From JANQNX01 sp040217095 (GTDB lineage Bacteria; Pseudomonadota; Gammaproteobacteria; Eutrophobiales; Eutrophobiaceae): DNA of 64,000 bases. Shown here piece after piece: positions 18,826 through 26,739 of this stretch. The stretch's first letter is position 1. Each line of letters opens with the position of its first letter. The DNA lies in the NCBI GenBank assembly GCA_965229565.1, contig OZ245888.1, forward strand, positions 744,001 through 808,000. The letters run 5' to 3'. Below the pieces are notes generated by a model, which had not been told where the DNA came from, searched no databases, and worked only from the letters and a program-made list of their open reading frames with translations. Made by a program: the position numbers and the translations under genes.

Positions 18826-18904
18826 ACCTAACCTCCAATATTTATTATTACTTGTTAAATTGAATTCACAGTAGCGACGTCACGAATGCAGCCCGGTCGA
18901 GGCG

Positions 18905-18962
18905 AAACTGGATTCAAAAGCGGTGTGTACACGCCGGTACATGAGTATTTTGAATCCAGTTT
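18905..18962. repeat. Perfect 15-bp inverted repeat between sufT and the Rieske gene
   Basis: AAACTGGATTCAAAA (18905-18919) and its exact reverse complement (18948-18962) flank a 28-base centre that itself contains GTGTACAC. There is no T run, so it is not a typical terminator. It could be a processed hairpin at the 3' end of the suf transcript or a palindromic mini-element. Confidence 0.75.
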
Positions 18963-18999
18963 TAACAAAGAGTGGGCAAATGCAGTAGTCGCGCCAGAG

Positions 19000-19554
19000 T
19001 TAGTACATGCCTGTTTCAAGGCGCGCTGCTTCCGACATCATCTCCTGACTCCATGGCGGTTCAAACGTCACGTTGACGTTCACCTGTGTCACATTCGGCA
19101 CGGTAAGGATCTTTTGCCGTACGTCCTCGGCCAGAAACTCGCCCATGCCACAGCCGACAGCGGTCAAGGTCATCACGATATCAACCTGGTTGCCATCTGC
19201 CCCAAGCGGGGTAATGTTGCATTCGTAGATCAAGCCGAGATCAACGATATTGATCGGTATCTCCGGGTCGTAACAGGTTTTCAACTGTTGCCAGACGAGT
19301 TCTTCATCAACGCTGCCATCACCGGTCAACTCCTTGTTGGCAGGGTCCTCGGTTTGTTCAACCTCGAAACCAAGTGCATCGGCATTCCGGGCATCGATGC
19401 GTGCCAGGTTGCCGTTGATATTTACCGTGTAACTGCCACCCAGTGCCTGGGTAATCAGCACCTGGCTGCCCTCGGGAAGGGTTATTGGTGTGCCAACAGG
19501 GATCAGCACGGCATCGCAATCACGATTGACTGTTACGGGTTTGTTTTCCTGCAT
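19000..19554 (-). CDS. sufT: SufT, DUF59/MIP18-family Fe-S assembly protein
   Basis: Fe-S cluster maturation factor of 184 residues. An N-terminal domain (about 1-75, with TVNRDCDAVLIPVGTPITLPEG) is followed by a DUF59/MIP18 domain (about 85-184) containing the conserved VDLGLIYEC and MTLTAVGCGMG blocks, whose cysteine is the likely cluster ligand. It is the last gene of the suf operon, 21 bases after sufU, as in many suf operons that use SufU instead of SufE. Confidence 0.9.
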   Translation of the reverse strand: MQENKPVTVNRDCDAVLIPVGTPITLPEGSQVLITQALGGSYTVNINGNLARIDARNADALGFEVEQTEDPANKELTGDGSVDEELVWQQLKTCYDPEIPINIVDLGLIYECNITPLGADGNQVDIVMTLTAVGCGMGEFLAEDVRQKILTVPNVTQVNVNVTFEPPWSQEMMSEAARLETGMY

Positions 19555-19575
19555 GCTTGTATCTCTCTTGCTTCT

Positions 19576-20025
19576 TTATTCGGTAGTTACTACTGGTACT
19601 TCATCACCATGCAGCGCCGAGTTCAGTGTATGCCAGCAAAGGGAGGCGCATTTTACCCGTGCCGGGTAATCCCGCACGCCGGCCAGCGCGGCCAGTTTGC
19701 CAAGCTCGGTAATATCCAGCTCTTCATCACTGGTAACCAGGTGATGAAACATATCAAACAGGGCCTCCGCCTCGGCCACGGTTTTACCTTTCATCAGGTC
19801 GGTCATCAACGAGGCCGACGCCACCGAGATGGCACAGCCGGAACCATCAAAGCTGATGTCCTCGATCCTGTCATTCGCCGTTCTCATATACAGGGTCAGC
19901 TTGTCACCGCAGAGTGGATTAAAGCCTTCCAGTGTTCGGTTGGCTGAATCCAGCTTGCCAAAGTTTCTCGGGTTCCTGTTGTGATCAACGATCACTTCCT
20001 GGTAAAGATCCTTGATATCAAACAT
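19576..20025 (-). CDS. sufU: SufU/IscU-like Fe-S assembly protein
   Basis: Partner of the cysteine desulfurase SufS, accepting or relaying sulfur. Three conserved cysteines are seen in NPLCGDKL, GSGCAISVAS and CASLCWHTL, with the insertion typical of SufU between the first two. I take the ATG at 20025 as the start, because MFDIKDLYQEVIVDHNRNPRN is the family N-terminus. It overlaps the sufS stop codon (TAATG), which argues for coupled translation of the pair. Confidence 0.9.
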   Translation of the reverse strand: MFDIKDLYQEVIVDHNRNPRNFGKLDSANRTLEGFNPLCGDKLTLYMRTANDRIEDISFDGSGCAISVASASLMTDLMKGKTVAEAEALFDMFHHLVTSDEELDITELGKLAALAGVRDYPARVKCASLCWHTLNSALHGDEVPVVTTE

Positions 20026-21281
20026 TAGCCGAATACCTGCTTGCATTTCTCGATGGCATCGAACAAGGCATCGACTTCTTCATGATTGTTATAGAACGCG
20101 AACGATGCCCTGGCGGTAGCCGGGACCTTGAAGCGCTCCATGATCGGCATGGCACAATGATGACCGGCCCGAATGGCCACGCCTTCATTATCGAGGATCG
20201 TGCCGATGTCGTGCGGATGGATGCGATCAAGCGTAAACGACAGGATGCTGGTCTTGTTGGCAGCGGTACCGACGATTTTCAGTCCCTCAACCTGGTTTGC
20301 CTTTTCCGTGGCGTAGGCCAGCAGTTCGATTTCAAACTGTGCCGCGTGTTCAAAGTCGATCGACTCAACGTAATCCACCGCTGCACCGAGGCCGATCACG
20401 CCGGCGATATGCGGGGTACCGGCTTCAAACTTGTGGGGCAGGTCGTTATAGACAGTCCTGTCCATGCTGACCATCTTGATCATGTCGCCACCGCCCTGGT
20501 ATGGCGGCATGGCCTCGAGTAACTCCTGCTTGCCGTAAAGCACGCCGATACCTGTAGGGCCAAACAATTTGTGTCCCGAGAAGACGTAGAAGTCACAATC
20601 GAGTTCCTGCACATCGACACGGGTATGTGGCACTGCCTGTGCACCATCAAGAAGTATTTTTGCACCCACGGCACGGGCCTTTTCTATAATAGTGGTGACC
20701 GGGTTAATGGTGCCCAGTGCGTTTGATATATGTACCACGGCGACGAGCCTGGTCTTGCTGGACAACAACTCGTCCAGCTTTTCCATTTGTAATTCGCCGG
20801 CATCGTTAATCGGTACGTATTTCAGGGTTGCACCGGTTTGTTCGGCCAGCATCTGCCAGGGCACGATATTTGAATGGTGCTCCATCTCGGTGATCAGTAT
20901 TTCATCACCGGGCCCGAGATTGGGTCTTGCATAGGACTGGGCCACCAGGTTAATAGCCTCAGTCGCACCGCGCACAAAGATGATCTCCTTGTTCGATTCT
21001 GCATTGATAAACTGCCGGATCCTGTCGCGTGCACCTTCATAAGCGTCGGTAGCCAATTGGCTCAAAGTATGTACACCGCGATGTATGTTGGAGTTGTACT
21101 CGCGGTAGTAGCGATCCAGTGTTTCAATAACAACGGCCGGCTTTTGCGCGGTCGCGGCATTATCCAGGTAGACCAGTGGTTTACCGTTGACCTGTTGCTG
21201 CAACAGCGGAAAGTCGGCGCGTACCTGTTCGACATCGAATGCCGGCAACCTTGTGGCTGTGGCTGTATCAGGGCTATTCAT
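20025..21281 (-). CDS. sufS: Cysteine desulfurase SufS
   Basis: Pyridoxal-phosphate enzyme that takes sulfur from cysteine for Fe-S clusters (group II desulfurase). The PLP lysine lies in FSGHKLFGPTGIGVLYG, the GATEAINLVA and MEHHSNIVPW blocks are intact, and the catalytic persulfide cysteine is in RAGHHCAMP. At 418 residues the length is standard. The start overlaps the sufD 3' end by eight bases. Confidence 0.97.
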   Translation of the reverse strand: MNSPDTATATRLPAFDVEQVRADFPLLQQQVNGKPLVYLDNAATAQKPAVVIETLDRYYREYNSNIHRGVHTLSQLATDAYEGARDRIRQFINAESNKEIIFVRGATEAINLVAQSYARPNLGPGDEILITEMEHHSNIVPWQMLAEQTGATLKYVPINDAGELQMEKLDELLSSKTRLVAVVHISNALGTINPVTTIIEKARAVGAKILLDGAQAVPHTRVDVQELDCDFYVFSGHKLFGPTGIGVLYGKQELLEAMPPYQGGGDMIKMVSMDRTVYNDLPHKFEAGTPHIAGVIGLGAAVDYVESIDFEHAAQFEIELLAYATEKANQVEGLKIVGTAANKTSILSFTLDRIHPHDIGTILDNEGVAIRAGHHCAMPIMERFKVPATARASFAFYNNHEEVDALFDAIEKCKQVFG

Positions 21282-22608
21282 TGGTAAACTCCCGGATCAG
21301 GTCAGCATCAGGTAACCGTCCCACCACCAGGTACTCGAGGCGGTTGCGTATGGGTTCTAGATTGATCTGCCGGATTACTTCGTCGGCGAAGGCAAAGGTC
21401 AACAGGCTTTTGGCCGTTTCCTTGTCAATCGCGCGTGAGCGCAGGTAGAACATCATGTCCTTGTCGAGTTGACCAACGGTGGCGCCGTGACTGCATTTAA
21501 CATCATCGGCATAAATTTCCAATTCCGGCTTGGTGTCAATCTCGGCATCATCCGACAGCAACAGGTTGGCATTGTTTTGATGTGCTTCAATCTTCTGCGC
21601 ATCCTTGTGCACAATTACCTTGCCATTAAAAACGGCACGACTGCGATCGTTGAGCACACCGCGATAATTTTCTGTACTGAAAGTATTCGGTTTCAGGTGA
21701 TCGACACGGGTGTGGTTATCGACATGCTGCCTGCCCTTGGTCATGTACAGACCATTCAGGTTGATACTGGCGCCTTCCGCATCCAGCAGGCTGTGAATAT
21801 CATTACGCACCAGCGAACCACCCAGCGAGATTGAATGCGACTGCAACTGGCTGTCCTTGCCCTGGCGTACTTTCAGGTTACCAATGTGATAACCGTTAAT
21901 GCTTTCCTGCTGTAACTTGTAGTGTTGCAGGCGGGCGGCCTGGTCGAGTGCTATTTCCGTCACCGCATTGGTAAAGTAGTTGGCATCGTCCAGCCCGATA
22001 TAACTTTCAATGATAGTGGCCTCGGCATTGTCTTCCAGGATCACCACGTTCCTGAGGTGCGAGGCAAATTCCTGTTCCTGTTTCCTGGAGAGATACAGGA
22101 TATTAATTGGTTTATCGACGATCACGTTACGTGGCAAGTAGATAAACACACCGTGTTGAACAAATGCAGTATTTAACGCGGTAAACGCGCTGACATTATT
22201 ATCGGCGTACTGGCTCAGGTGCTGTTCCAGCAACTCAGCATGTTGTTCCATGGCTGTCGCCATGTCGCAGACAACGGCCAGGTCCGGTAACGCATCCAGT
22301 TTTGAAAGCTCGGCCGAGTACACGCCGTTCACGAACACAAGTTCATGGCAGTCCAGTTCCTGGAAACGCACGGCATCGAGTTCTGCCTGTTCGATTTTTG
22401 CCTGGCCGCCGGCAGCCGCGCTGAAGTGTTTCTTCGCGATCTGTCGGACATCGGTATATTTCCAGTCCTCCTGGCGGGTAGTTGGGAAACCGGTTTCCCT
22501 GAACAGGGATAGTGCTGCCTGGCGTTGTTCTGTCAGCTTGTCACCCTTGAACTGCGGGCGCAGGCTTTCAAAATCGGCAACGTAATTGTCGATTTGTTGC
22601 TTGCTCAT
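21274..22608 (-). CDS. sufD: Fe-S assembly scaffold SufD
   Basis: Subunit of the SufBC2D scaffold on which Fe-S clusters are built. The 444-residue protein has the parallel beta-helix core and the C-terminal SufBD signature around DDVKCSHGATVGQLD and FYLRSRAID, with an N-terminal helical part (GFPTTRQEDWKYTD). The sufC stop overlaps its start by four bases (ATGA). Confidence 0.96.
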   Translation of the reverse strand: MSKQQIDNYVADFESLRPQFKGDKLTEQRQAALSLFRETGFPTTRQEDWKYTDVRQIAKKHFSAAAGGQAKIEQAELDAVRFQELDCHELVFVNGVYSAELSKLDALPDLAVVCDMATAMEQHAELLEQHLSQYADNNVSAFTALNTAFVQHGVFIYLPRNVIVDKPINILYLSRKQEQEFASHLRNVVILEDNAEATIIESYIGLDDANYFTNAVTEIALDQAARLQHYKLQQESINGYHIGNLKVRQGKDSQLQSHSISLGGSLVRNDIHSLLDAEGASINLNGLYMTKGRQHVDNHTRVDHLKPNTFSTENYRGVLNDRSRAVFNGKVIVHKDAQKIEAHQNNANLLLSDDAEIDTKPELEIYADDVKCSHGATVGQLDKDMMFYLRSRAIDKETAKSLLTFAFADEVIRQINLEPIRNRLEYLVVGRLPDADLIREFTNE

Positions 22609-23354
22609 GCGGCTTCTTCCTTGACCCAGTCGTAGCCTTTTTCTTCCAGTTCCAGTGCCAGTTCCGGTCCACCGGATTTGATGATTTTGCCATCACTGAG
22701 AACGTGTACGTAATCGGGTTTAATGTAATCAAGCAGTCGCTGGTAGTGGGTAACCAGTATGAACGCACGATCCTTGTTGCGCAGGTGGTTAACACCCTCG
22801 GCCACGATCTTCAGCGCATCGATGTCCAGTCCCGAGTCGGTTTCATCCAGTATGCCAAGCTTCGGTTCGAGCACGGCCATCTGGAATATCTCGTTGCGTT
22901 TTTTCTCACCACCGGAGAAGCCCTCGTTGACCGAGCGGTTCAACAGGTCTTCTTTCATCTTGACCAGCTTCATCTTTTCCTTGACCAGTGCCAGGAATTC
23001 CACCGCGTCCAGTTGCGATTCACCGCGGTTTTTACGGATGGCGTTCACTGCTGCCTTAAGCAGGTAGACGTTATTCACGCCCGGTATTTCCACCGGGTAC
23101 TGGAAAGCCAGAAAGACACCAGCCCAGGCGCGTTCTTCCGGTCCGAGTTCAAGCAGTGGTTCATTTTCAAACAGGACTTCACCCTTGCTTACCTCGTAGC
23201 CATCGCGGCCTGCAAGGACATTTGCCAGGGTGGACTTGCCGGACCCGTTCGGGCCCATGATGGCATGCACTTCACCGGCTTTAACGTCCAGGTTAATGCC
23301 TTTCAAAATCTGTTTGTTTTCTACACTCGCGTGCAAATCTTTTATCTGTAACAT
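22605..23354 (-). CDS. sufC: Fe-S assembly ATPase SufC
   Basis: ABC-type ATPase of the SufBC2D complex. Walker A is GPNGSGKSTL, the signature is FSGGEKKRNEIF and Walker B runs LGILDETDSGLD. I use the ATG at 23354 (MLQIKDLHASVENKQILKGI), the family N-terminus; an ORF extending further upstream has no similarity to SufC and would run into the spacer after sufB. It has 249 residues. Confidence 0.96.
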   Translation of the reverse strand: MLQIKDLHASVENKQILKGINLDVKAGEVHAIMGPNGSGKSTLANVLAGRDGYEVSKGEVLFENEPLLELGPEERAWAGVFLAFQYPVEIPGVNNVYLLKAAVNAIRKNRGESQLDAVEFLALVKEKMKLVKMKEDLLNRSVNEGFSGGEKKRNEIFQMAVLEPKLGILDETDSGLDIDALKIVAEGVNHLRNKDRAFILVTHYQRLLDYIKPDYVHVLSDGKIIKSGGPELALELEEKGYDWVKEEAA

Positions 23355-23379
23355 GATGCTTTCCTGATATTTAAATTTT

Positions 23380-24828
23380 TTAACCCACTGCGCCTTCAAG
23401 TGTGACGCCAAGCAGTTTCTGTGCTTCCACGGCAAACTCCATCGGCAGTTCCTTGAAGACTTCCTTGCAAAAGCCATTCACGATCATGTTGACCGCGTCT
23501 TCTTCCTTGATGCCGCGCTGCATGCAGTAAAACAACTGGTCTTCACCGATCTTGGAAGTGGTGGCCTCGTGTTCCACCCTGGCGCTGGAGTTCTTGGCCT
23601 CGATATAGGGAAAGGTGTGTGCGCCGCACTTGTCGCCCATGAGTAATGAATCACACTGGGTATAGTTACGGGCGTTGTCCGCGCTCTTGCTGATCTTGAC
23701 CAGGCCGCGGTAGGCATTCTGGGCGTACCTGGCCGAGATACCCTTGGAAATGATGGTGCTGCGCGTGTTCTTGCCGATATGGATCATCTTGGTCCCGGTA
23801 TCGGCCTGCTGGTAATTGTTCGTAACCGCGACGGAATAAAATTCTCCCACCGAGTTATCACCTTTTAACAGGCAGCTTGGATATTTCCAGGTAATGGCTG
23901 AACCGGTTTCAACCTGGGTCCAGGATATCTTGGAGTTCCTGCCGCGGCAGTCTCCACGCTTGGTGACAAAGTTATATATTCCGCCCTTGCCGTTTTCATC
24001 ACCGGGATACCAGTTCTGCACGGTTGAATACTTGATTTCAGCATCGTCCATGGCGACCAGTTCAACCACGGCCGCGTGTAACTGGTTTTCATCGCGCATG
24101 GGCGCGGTGCAGCCTTCGAGGTAACTGACATGGCTGGCCTCGTCGGCAACGATCAGGGTACGTTCAAACTGGCCGGTGTTCATCGCGTTAATACGGAAGT
24201 AGGTAGATAACTCCATCGGGCAGCGCACACCCTTGGGGATATAGACGAAAGAGCCGTCGGTAAACACGGCCGAGTTGAGCGCCGCGAAAAAGTTATCGGC
24301 AGACGGTACCACCGAGCCCAGGTATTTCTTTACCAGATCGGGGTATTCCTGCACGGCCTCGGAGAACGAACAGAAGATGACACCGGCATCCTTCAACTTT
24401 CCCTTGAAGGTAGTGGCAACCGATACGCTGTCAAAGACCGCGTCGACGGCCACGCCGGCCAGCATCTTTTGTTCCTGTAGTGGAATACCAAGCTTCTCGT
24501 AGGTTTCCAGCAGTTTTGGATCGACCTCGTCGAGACTTTTCGGCCCATCGTCTTTTGATTTAGGGGCCGAGTAATAGGATATGGCCTGGTAGTCAACCGG
24601 TGCAATCTGCAGATGCTGCCAGTTGGGTTCGGTCATGGTCAGCCAATGGCGGTAGGCTTTCAGGCGCCACTCCAGCAGCCATTCCGGCTCATTTTTCTTG
24701 TGTGAAATGAACGCAATGACTTCTTCATTCAAACCGGGTGGTACCGTGTCGGCATCGATATCGGTGATGAAACCGTGTTCGTATTCCTTGCGGACCAGTG
24801 CTTCCATATTTTCTGATTTGGCTGCCAT
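23380..24828 (-). CDS. sufB: Fe-S assembly scaffold SufB
   Basis: Core subunit of the SufBC2D scaffold, 482 residues. The SufBD C-terminal block (GDKCGAHTFPYIEAKNSSA and VEHEATTSKIGEDQLFYC) and the N-terminal EPEWLLEWRLKAYRHW region are conserved. It follows the sufA-like gene after 12 bases and precedes sufC by 25 bases. Confidence 0.97.
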   Translation of the reverse strand: MAAKSENMEALVRKEYEHGFITDIDADTVPPGLNEEVIAFISHKKNEPEWLLEWRLKAYRHWLTMTEPNWQHLQIAPVDYQAISYYSAPKSKDDGPKSLDEVDPKLLETYEKLGIPLQEQKMLAGVAVDAVFDSVSVATTFKGKLKDAGVIFCSFSEAVQEYPDLVKKYLGSVVPSADNFFAALNSAVFTDGSFVYIPKGVRCPMELSTYFRINAMNTGQFERTLIVADEASHVSYLEGCTAPMRDENQLHAAVVELVAMDDAEIKYSTVQNWYPGDENGKGGIYNFVTKRGDCRGRNSKISWTQVETGSAITWKYPSCLLKGDNSVGEFYSVAVTNNYQQADTGTKMIHIGKNTRSTIISKGISARYAQNAYRGLVKISKSADNARNYTQCDSLLMGDKCGAHTFPYIEAKNSSARVEHEATTSKIGEDQLFYCMQRGIKEEDAVNMIVNGFCKEVFKELPMEFAVEAQKLLGVTLEGAVG

Positions 24829-24840
24829 AGGTTTCCTCTG

Positions 24841-25194
24841 TTAATTCTTGGCGTCGTCTTTAAAGCTGAAGCTTTCACCACAGCCACAGCTATCTTCCAC
24901 GTTCGGGTTGTTAAACCTGAAACCGGAATTCAGGCCTTCACGCTGAAAATCCAGCGTCGTACCAGCCAGGTATTGCAGGCTTTTCTTGTCCACGATCACT
25001 TTCACGCCGTGGCTTTCGATAGTCTCGTCTTCGGCAGCGATGTCTTTCGCCGTTTCGATGACATACTGGTAACCGGAACAACCGGTTGGTTTGACACCGA
25101 CGCGCAGACCAAGGCCGTTTTCGTCCCTGGACAGTACTTTCTTGACGTGCTCGGCGGCACTGTCGGTAAGGCTGATTGTCGTTTCATTATTCAT
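24841..25194 (-). CDS. A-type Fe-S carrier (SufA/IscA/ErpA family)
   Basis: Small HesB-fold carrier of 117 residues that passes assembled clusters to target proteins. The three ligand cysteines are visible: one in PTGCSGYQYV and the C-x-C pair in EDSCGCGESF. Position between the regulator and sufB suggests a SufA role, but the A-type families (SufA, IscA, ErpA) are hard to separate by eye, so no symbol is given. Confidence 0.92.
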   Translation of the reverse strand: MNNETTISLTDSAAEHVKKVLSRDENGLGLRVGVKPTGCSGYQYVIETAKDIAAEDETIESHGVKVIVDKKSLQYLAGTTLDFQREGLNSGFRFNNPNVEDSCGCGESFSFKDDAKN

Positions 25195-25200
25195 AAATAT

Positions 25201-25656
25201 TTACATCCGTACTTGCAGCATGATGGCATCCTGGCGGTTGGCCACCTGCTTGACGTTATTGCGCTTGATGAGATCGGCCAGGGTGATGCCGTTTAAAAAA
25301 CCCGATATATGAAGATTCAGTTCCATCCACAGGTCGTGGGTCAGGCACCGAAGATCGTTCTGGCAGTTCTGCTTGCCATGACAGCGCGTGACATCGATTG
25401 ATTCATCCACGGCATAGATCACCCTGGCGATGGTGATCTCGTCTGCGTCCTGGGCGAGCCGGTAACCACCACCCGGTCCGCGGGCACTGGCGACGAGGCC
25501 GCGTTTTTTCAGCTTGCTGAATAATTGCTCCAGGTAGGTCAGCGAAATATCCTGTCTACGGGCAATATCAGCCAGGTTCACCGAGCCATGCTTGTCGTGC
25601 ATGGCTACGTCCAGCATCGCGGTGACCGCGTAGCGGCCTTTGGTTGTCATCTTCAT
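25201..25656 (-). CDS. iscR: IscR-type Rrf2 Fe-S regulator of the suf operon
   Basis: DNA-binding regulator of 151 residues that senses Fe-S status. The N-terminal winged helix (KGRYAVTAMLDVA) is followed by the cluster region with C92, C98, C104 and H107, exactly the four ligands of E. coli IscR. It is the first gene of the suf operon, seven bases before the sufA-like gene. This places the operon under an IscR-like sensor instead of the cyanobacterial-type SufR. An IscR-like operator overlaps its own promoter (25708-25744), consistent with autorepression. Confidence 0.93.
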   Translation of the reverse strand: MKMTTKGRYAVTAMLDVAMHDKHGSVNLADIARRQDISLTYLEQLFSKLKKRGLVASARGPGGGYRLAQDADEITIARVIYAVDESIDVTRCHGKQNCQNDLRCLTHDLWMELNLHISGFLNGITLADLIKRNNVKQVANRQDAIMLQVRM

Positions 25657-25707
25657 GTCAGGACCGTGTTCTCATCTCACATAGGGTCGGGCAGCGTCAC
25701 ATAACCT

Positions 25708-25744
25708 AGTATTTTAGTCAAGTAAATTCCCGACAAGTTTTGTC
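25708..25744 (-). promoter_or_regulatory. Candidate suf operon promoter with IscR-like dyad
   Basis: On the minus strand TTGTCG (25736-25731) and AATACT (25713-25708) are spaced 17 bases and could be -35 and -10. Over the -35 lies the perfect dyad GACAAGTTTTGTC (25732-25744) inside a context resembling the type-1 IscR box, with the GAC and GTC half-sites at correct spacing. This fits repression of iscR-suf by cluster-loaded IscR. Confidence 0.55.
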
Positions 25745-25820
25745 AGTATTTTTGCGCAGCAGCACACGACGCCCGCGACCAGCCCCGGTGAGAGAGTTAA
25801 CTAACTGATTTTATTTGGGT

Positions 25821-26051
25821 TTAAGTGGCGAAATGGAGAATGAGCTTGACCAGGCCAATGAGTCCCAGTACCAGGCAGACGACCAGCGAGAAGCCGAGGA
25901 TGATGTAGATCTTGATGCCGTGTTTCTCGATATATTTCTCGTCACGGTCCATGTTTTTCTGGGACTGAACACCGAAAAACGAGGCCAGCAGGCTTTGAAT
26001 GATTTGCAGTATCCCGGGTTCTTTTTCCGGGCCAGGATCGGGCTTATTCAT
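25821..26051 (-). CDS. DUF2970 small membrane protein
   Basis: A 76-residue protein with a hydrophilic N-terminal half (LQIIQSLLASFFGVQSQKNMDRD) and one C-terminal transmembrane helix (about 48-72). The pattern matches DUF2970, a small uncharacterised proteobacterial family. Its start overlaps the cysE 3' end by eight bases, so the two are translated together. No function can be assigned. Confidence 0.75.
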   Translation of the reverse strand: MNKPDPGPEKEPGILQIIQSLLASFFGVQSQKNMDRDEKYIEKHGIKIYIILGFSLVVCLVLGLIGLVKLILHFAT

Positions 26052-26739
26052 CGGCGGATTTTTCTCTCTTTAATTCTTTCAGTTCTGCCTCTACCTCGTG
26101 CAGGTGATCAAGAATAGAGTCCAGCGCACTCTGGATAGGATCGGTAACGTCCTTGCTTTCAGCATAGGCGGTAAAGCCAATCTTCTTGGCCATGGCCTCG
26201 CGTTGGGCCGATTTACTGGAAACGTCTTTTTTTACAACCACGTGACCGGGAACACCGACCACGGTCGCGGCGGGCGGTATATCCTTTACCACGACAGCGT
26301 TGCAACCAATGCGCGCGCCTTCGCCGACAGTAATTGGCCCAAGGATCTTGGCACCGGCTCCCACGACTACGTTGTTATTCAAGGTGGGATGGCGCTTGCC
26401 CTTGTTCCAGGTAGTACCGCCCAGCGTAACGCCGTGGTAGATGGAGACGTCATCACCTATCTCCGCTGTTTCACCAATCACGATACCCATGCCGTGGTCG
26501 ATAAAAAATCGACGGCCTATGACGGCGCCGGGATGGATCTCGATACCGGTAAGGAAACGACTGATATGTGCCGTCATGCGCGCCAACAGGTACAATTTCT
26601 TTTTCCAGAGCCAGTGGTTGAATCGATGCATAACAATGGCCTGGAAACCCGGGCAGGTGAAAATGGTTTCCAGCACCGAGCGTGATGCCGGATCGCGTTC
26701 AAAGACAACGTCTATTTCTTCTTTGATAGTTGAGAACAT
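26044..26739 (-). CDS. cysE: Serine O-acetyltransferase
   Basis: Acetylates serine with acetyl-CoA in cysteine synthesis. The 231-residue protein has the left-handed beta-helix hexapeptide repeats (IHPGAVIGRRFFIDHGMGIVIG, GARIGCNAVVVKDIPPAATVVG) and the active-site His in FIDHGMG. It is the short, EpsC-like form, lacking the long N-terminal helical domain of E. coli CysE, with an added C-terminal helix rich in Glu and Lys. It directly abuts valS. Cysteine supply next to the suf operon may be metabolically sensible, but that is inference. Confidence 0.93.
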   Translation of the reverse strand: MFSTIKEEIDVVFERDPASRSVLETIFTCPGFQAIVMHRFNHWLWKKKLYLLARMTAHISRFLTGIEIHPGAVIGRRFFIDHGMGIVIGETAEIGDDVSIYHGVTLGGTTWNKGKRHPTLNNNVVVGAGAKILGPITVGEGARIGCNAVVVKDIPPAATVVGVPGHVVVKKDVSSKSAQREAMAKKIGFTAYAESKDVTDPIQSALDSILDHLHEVEAELKELKREKSADE

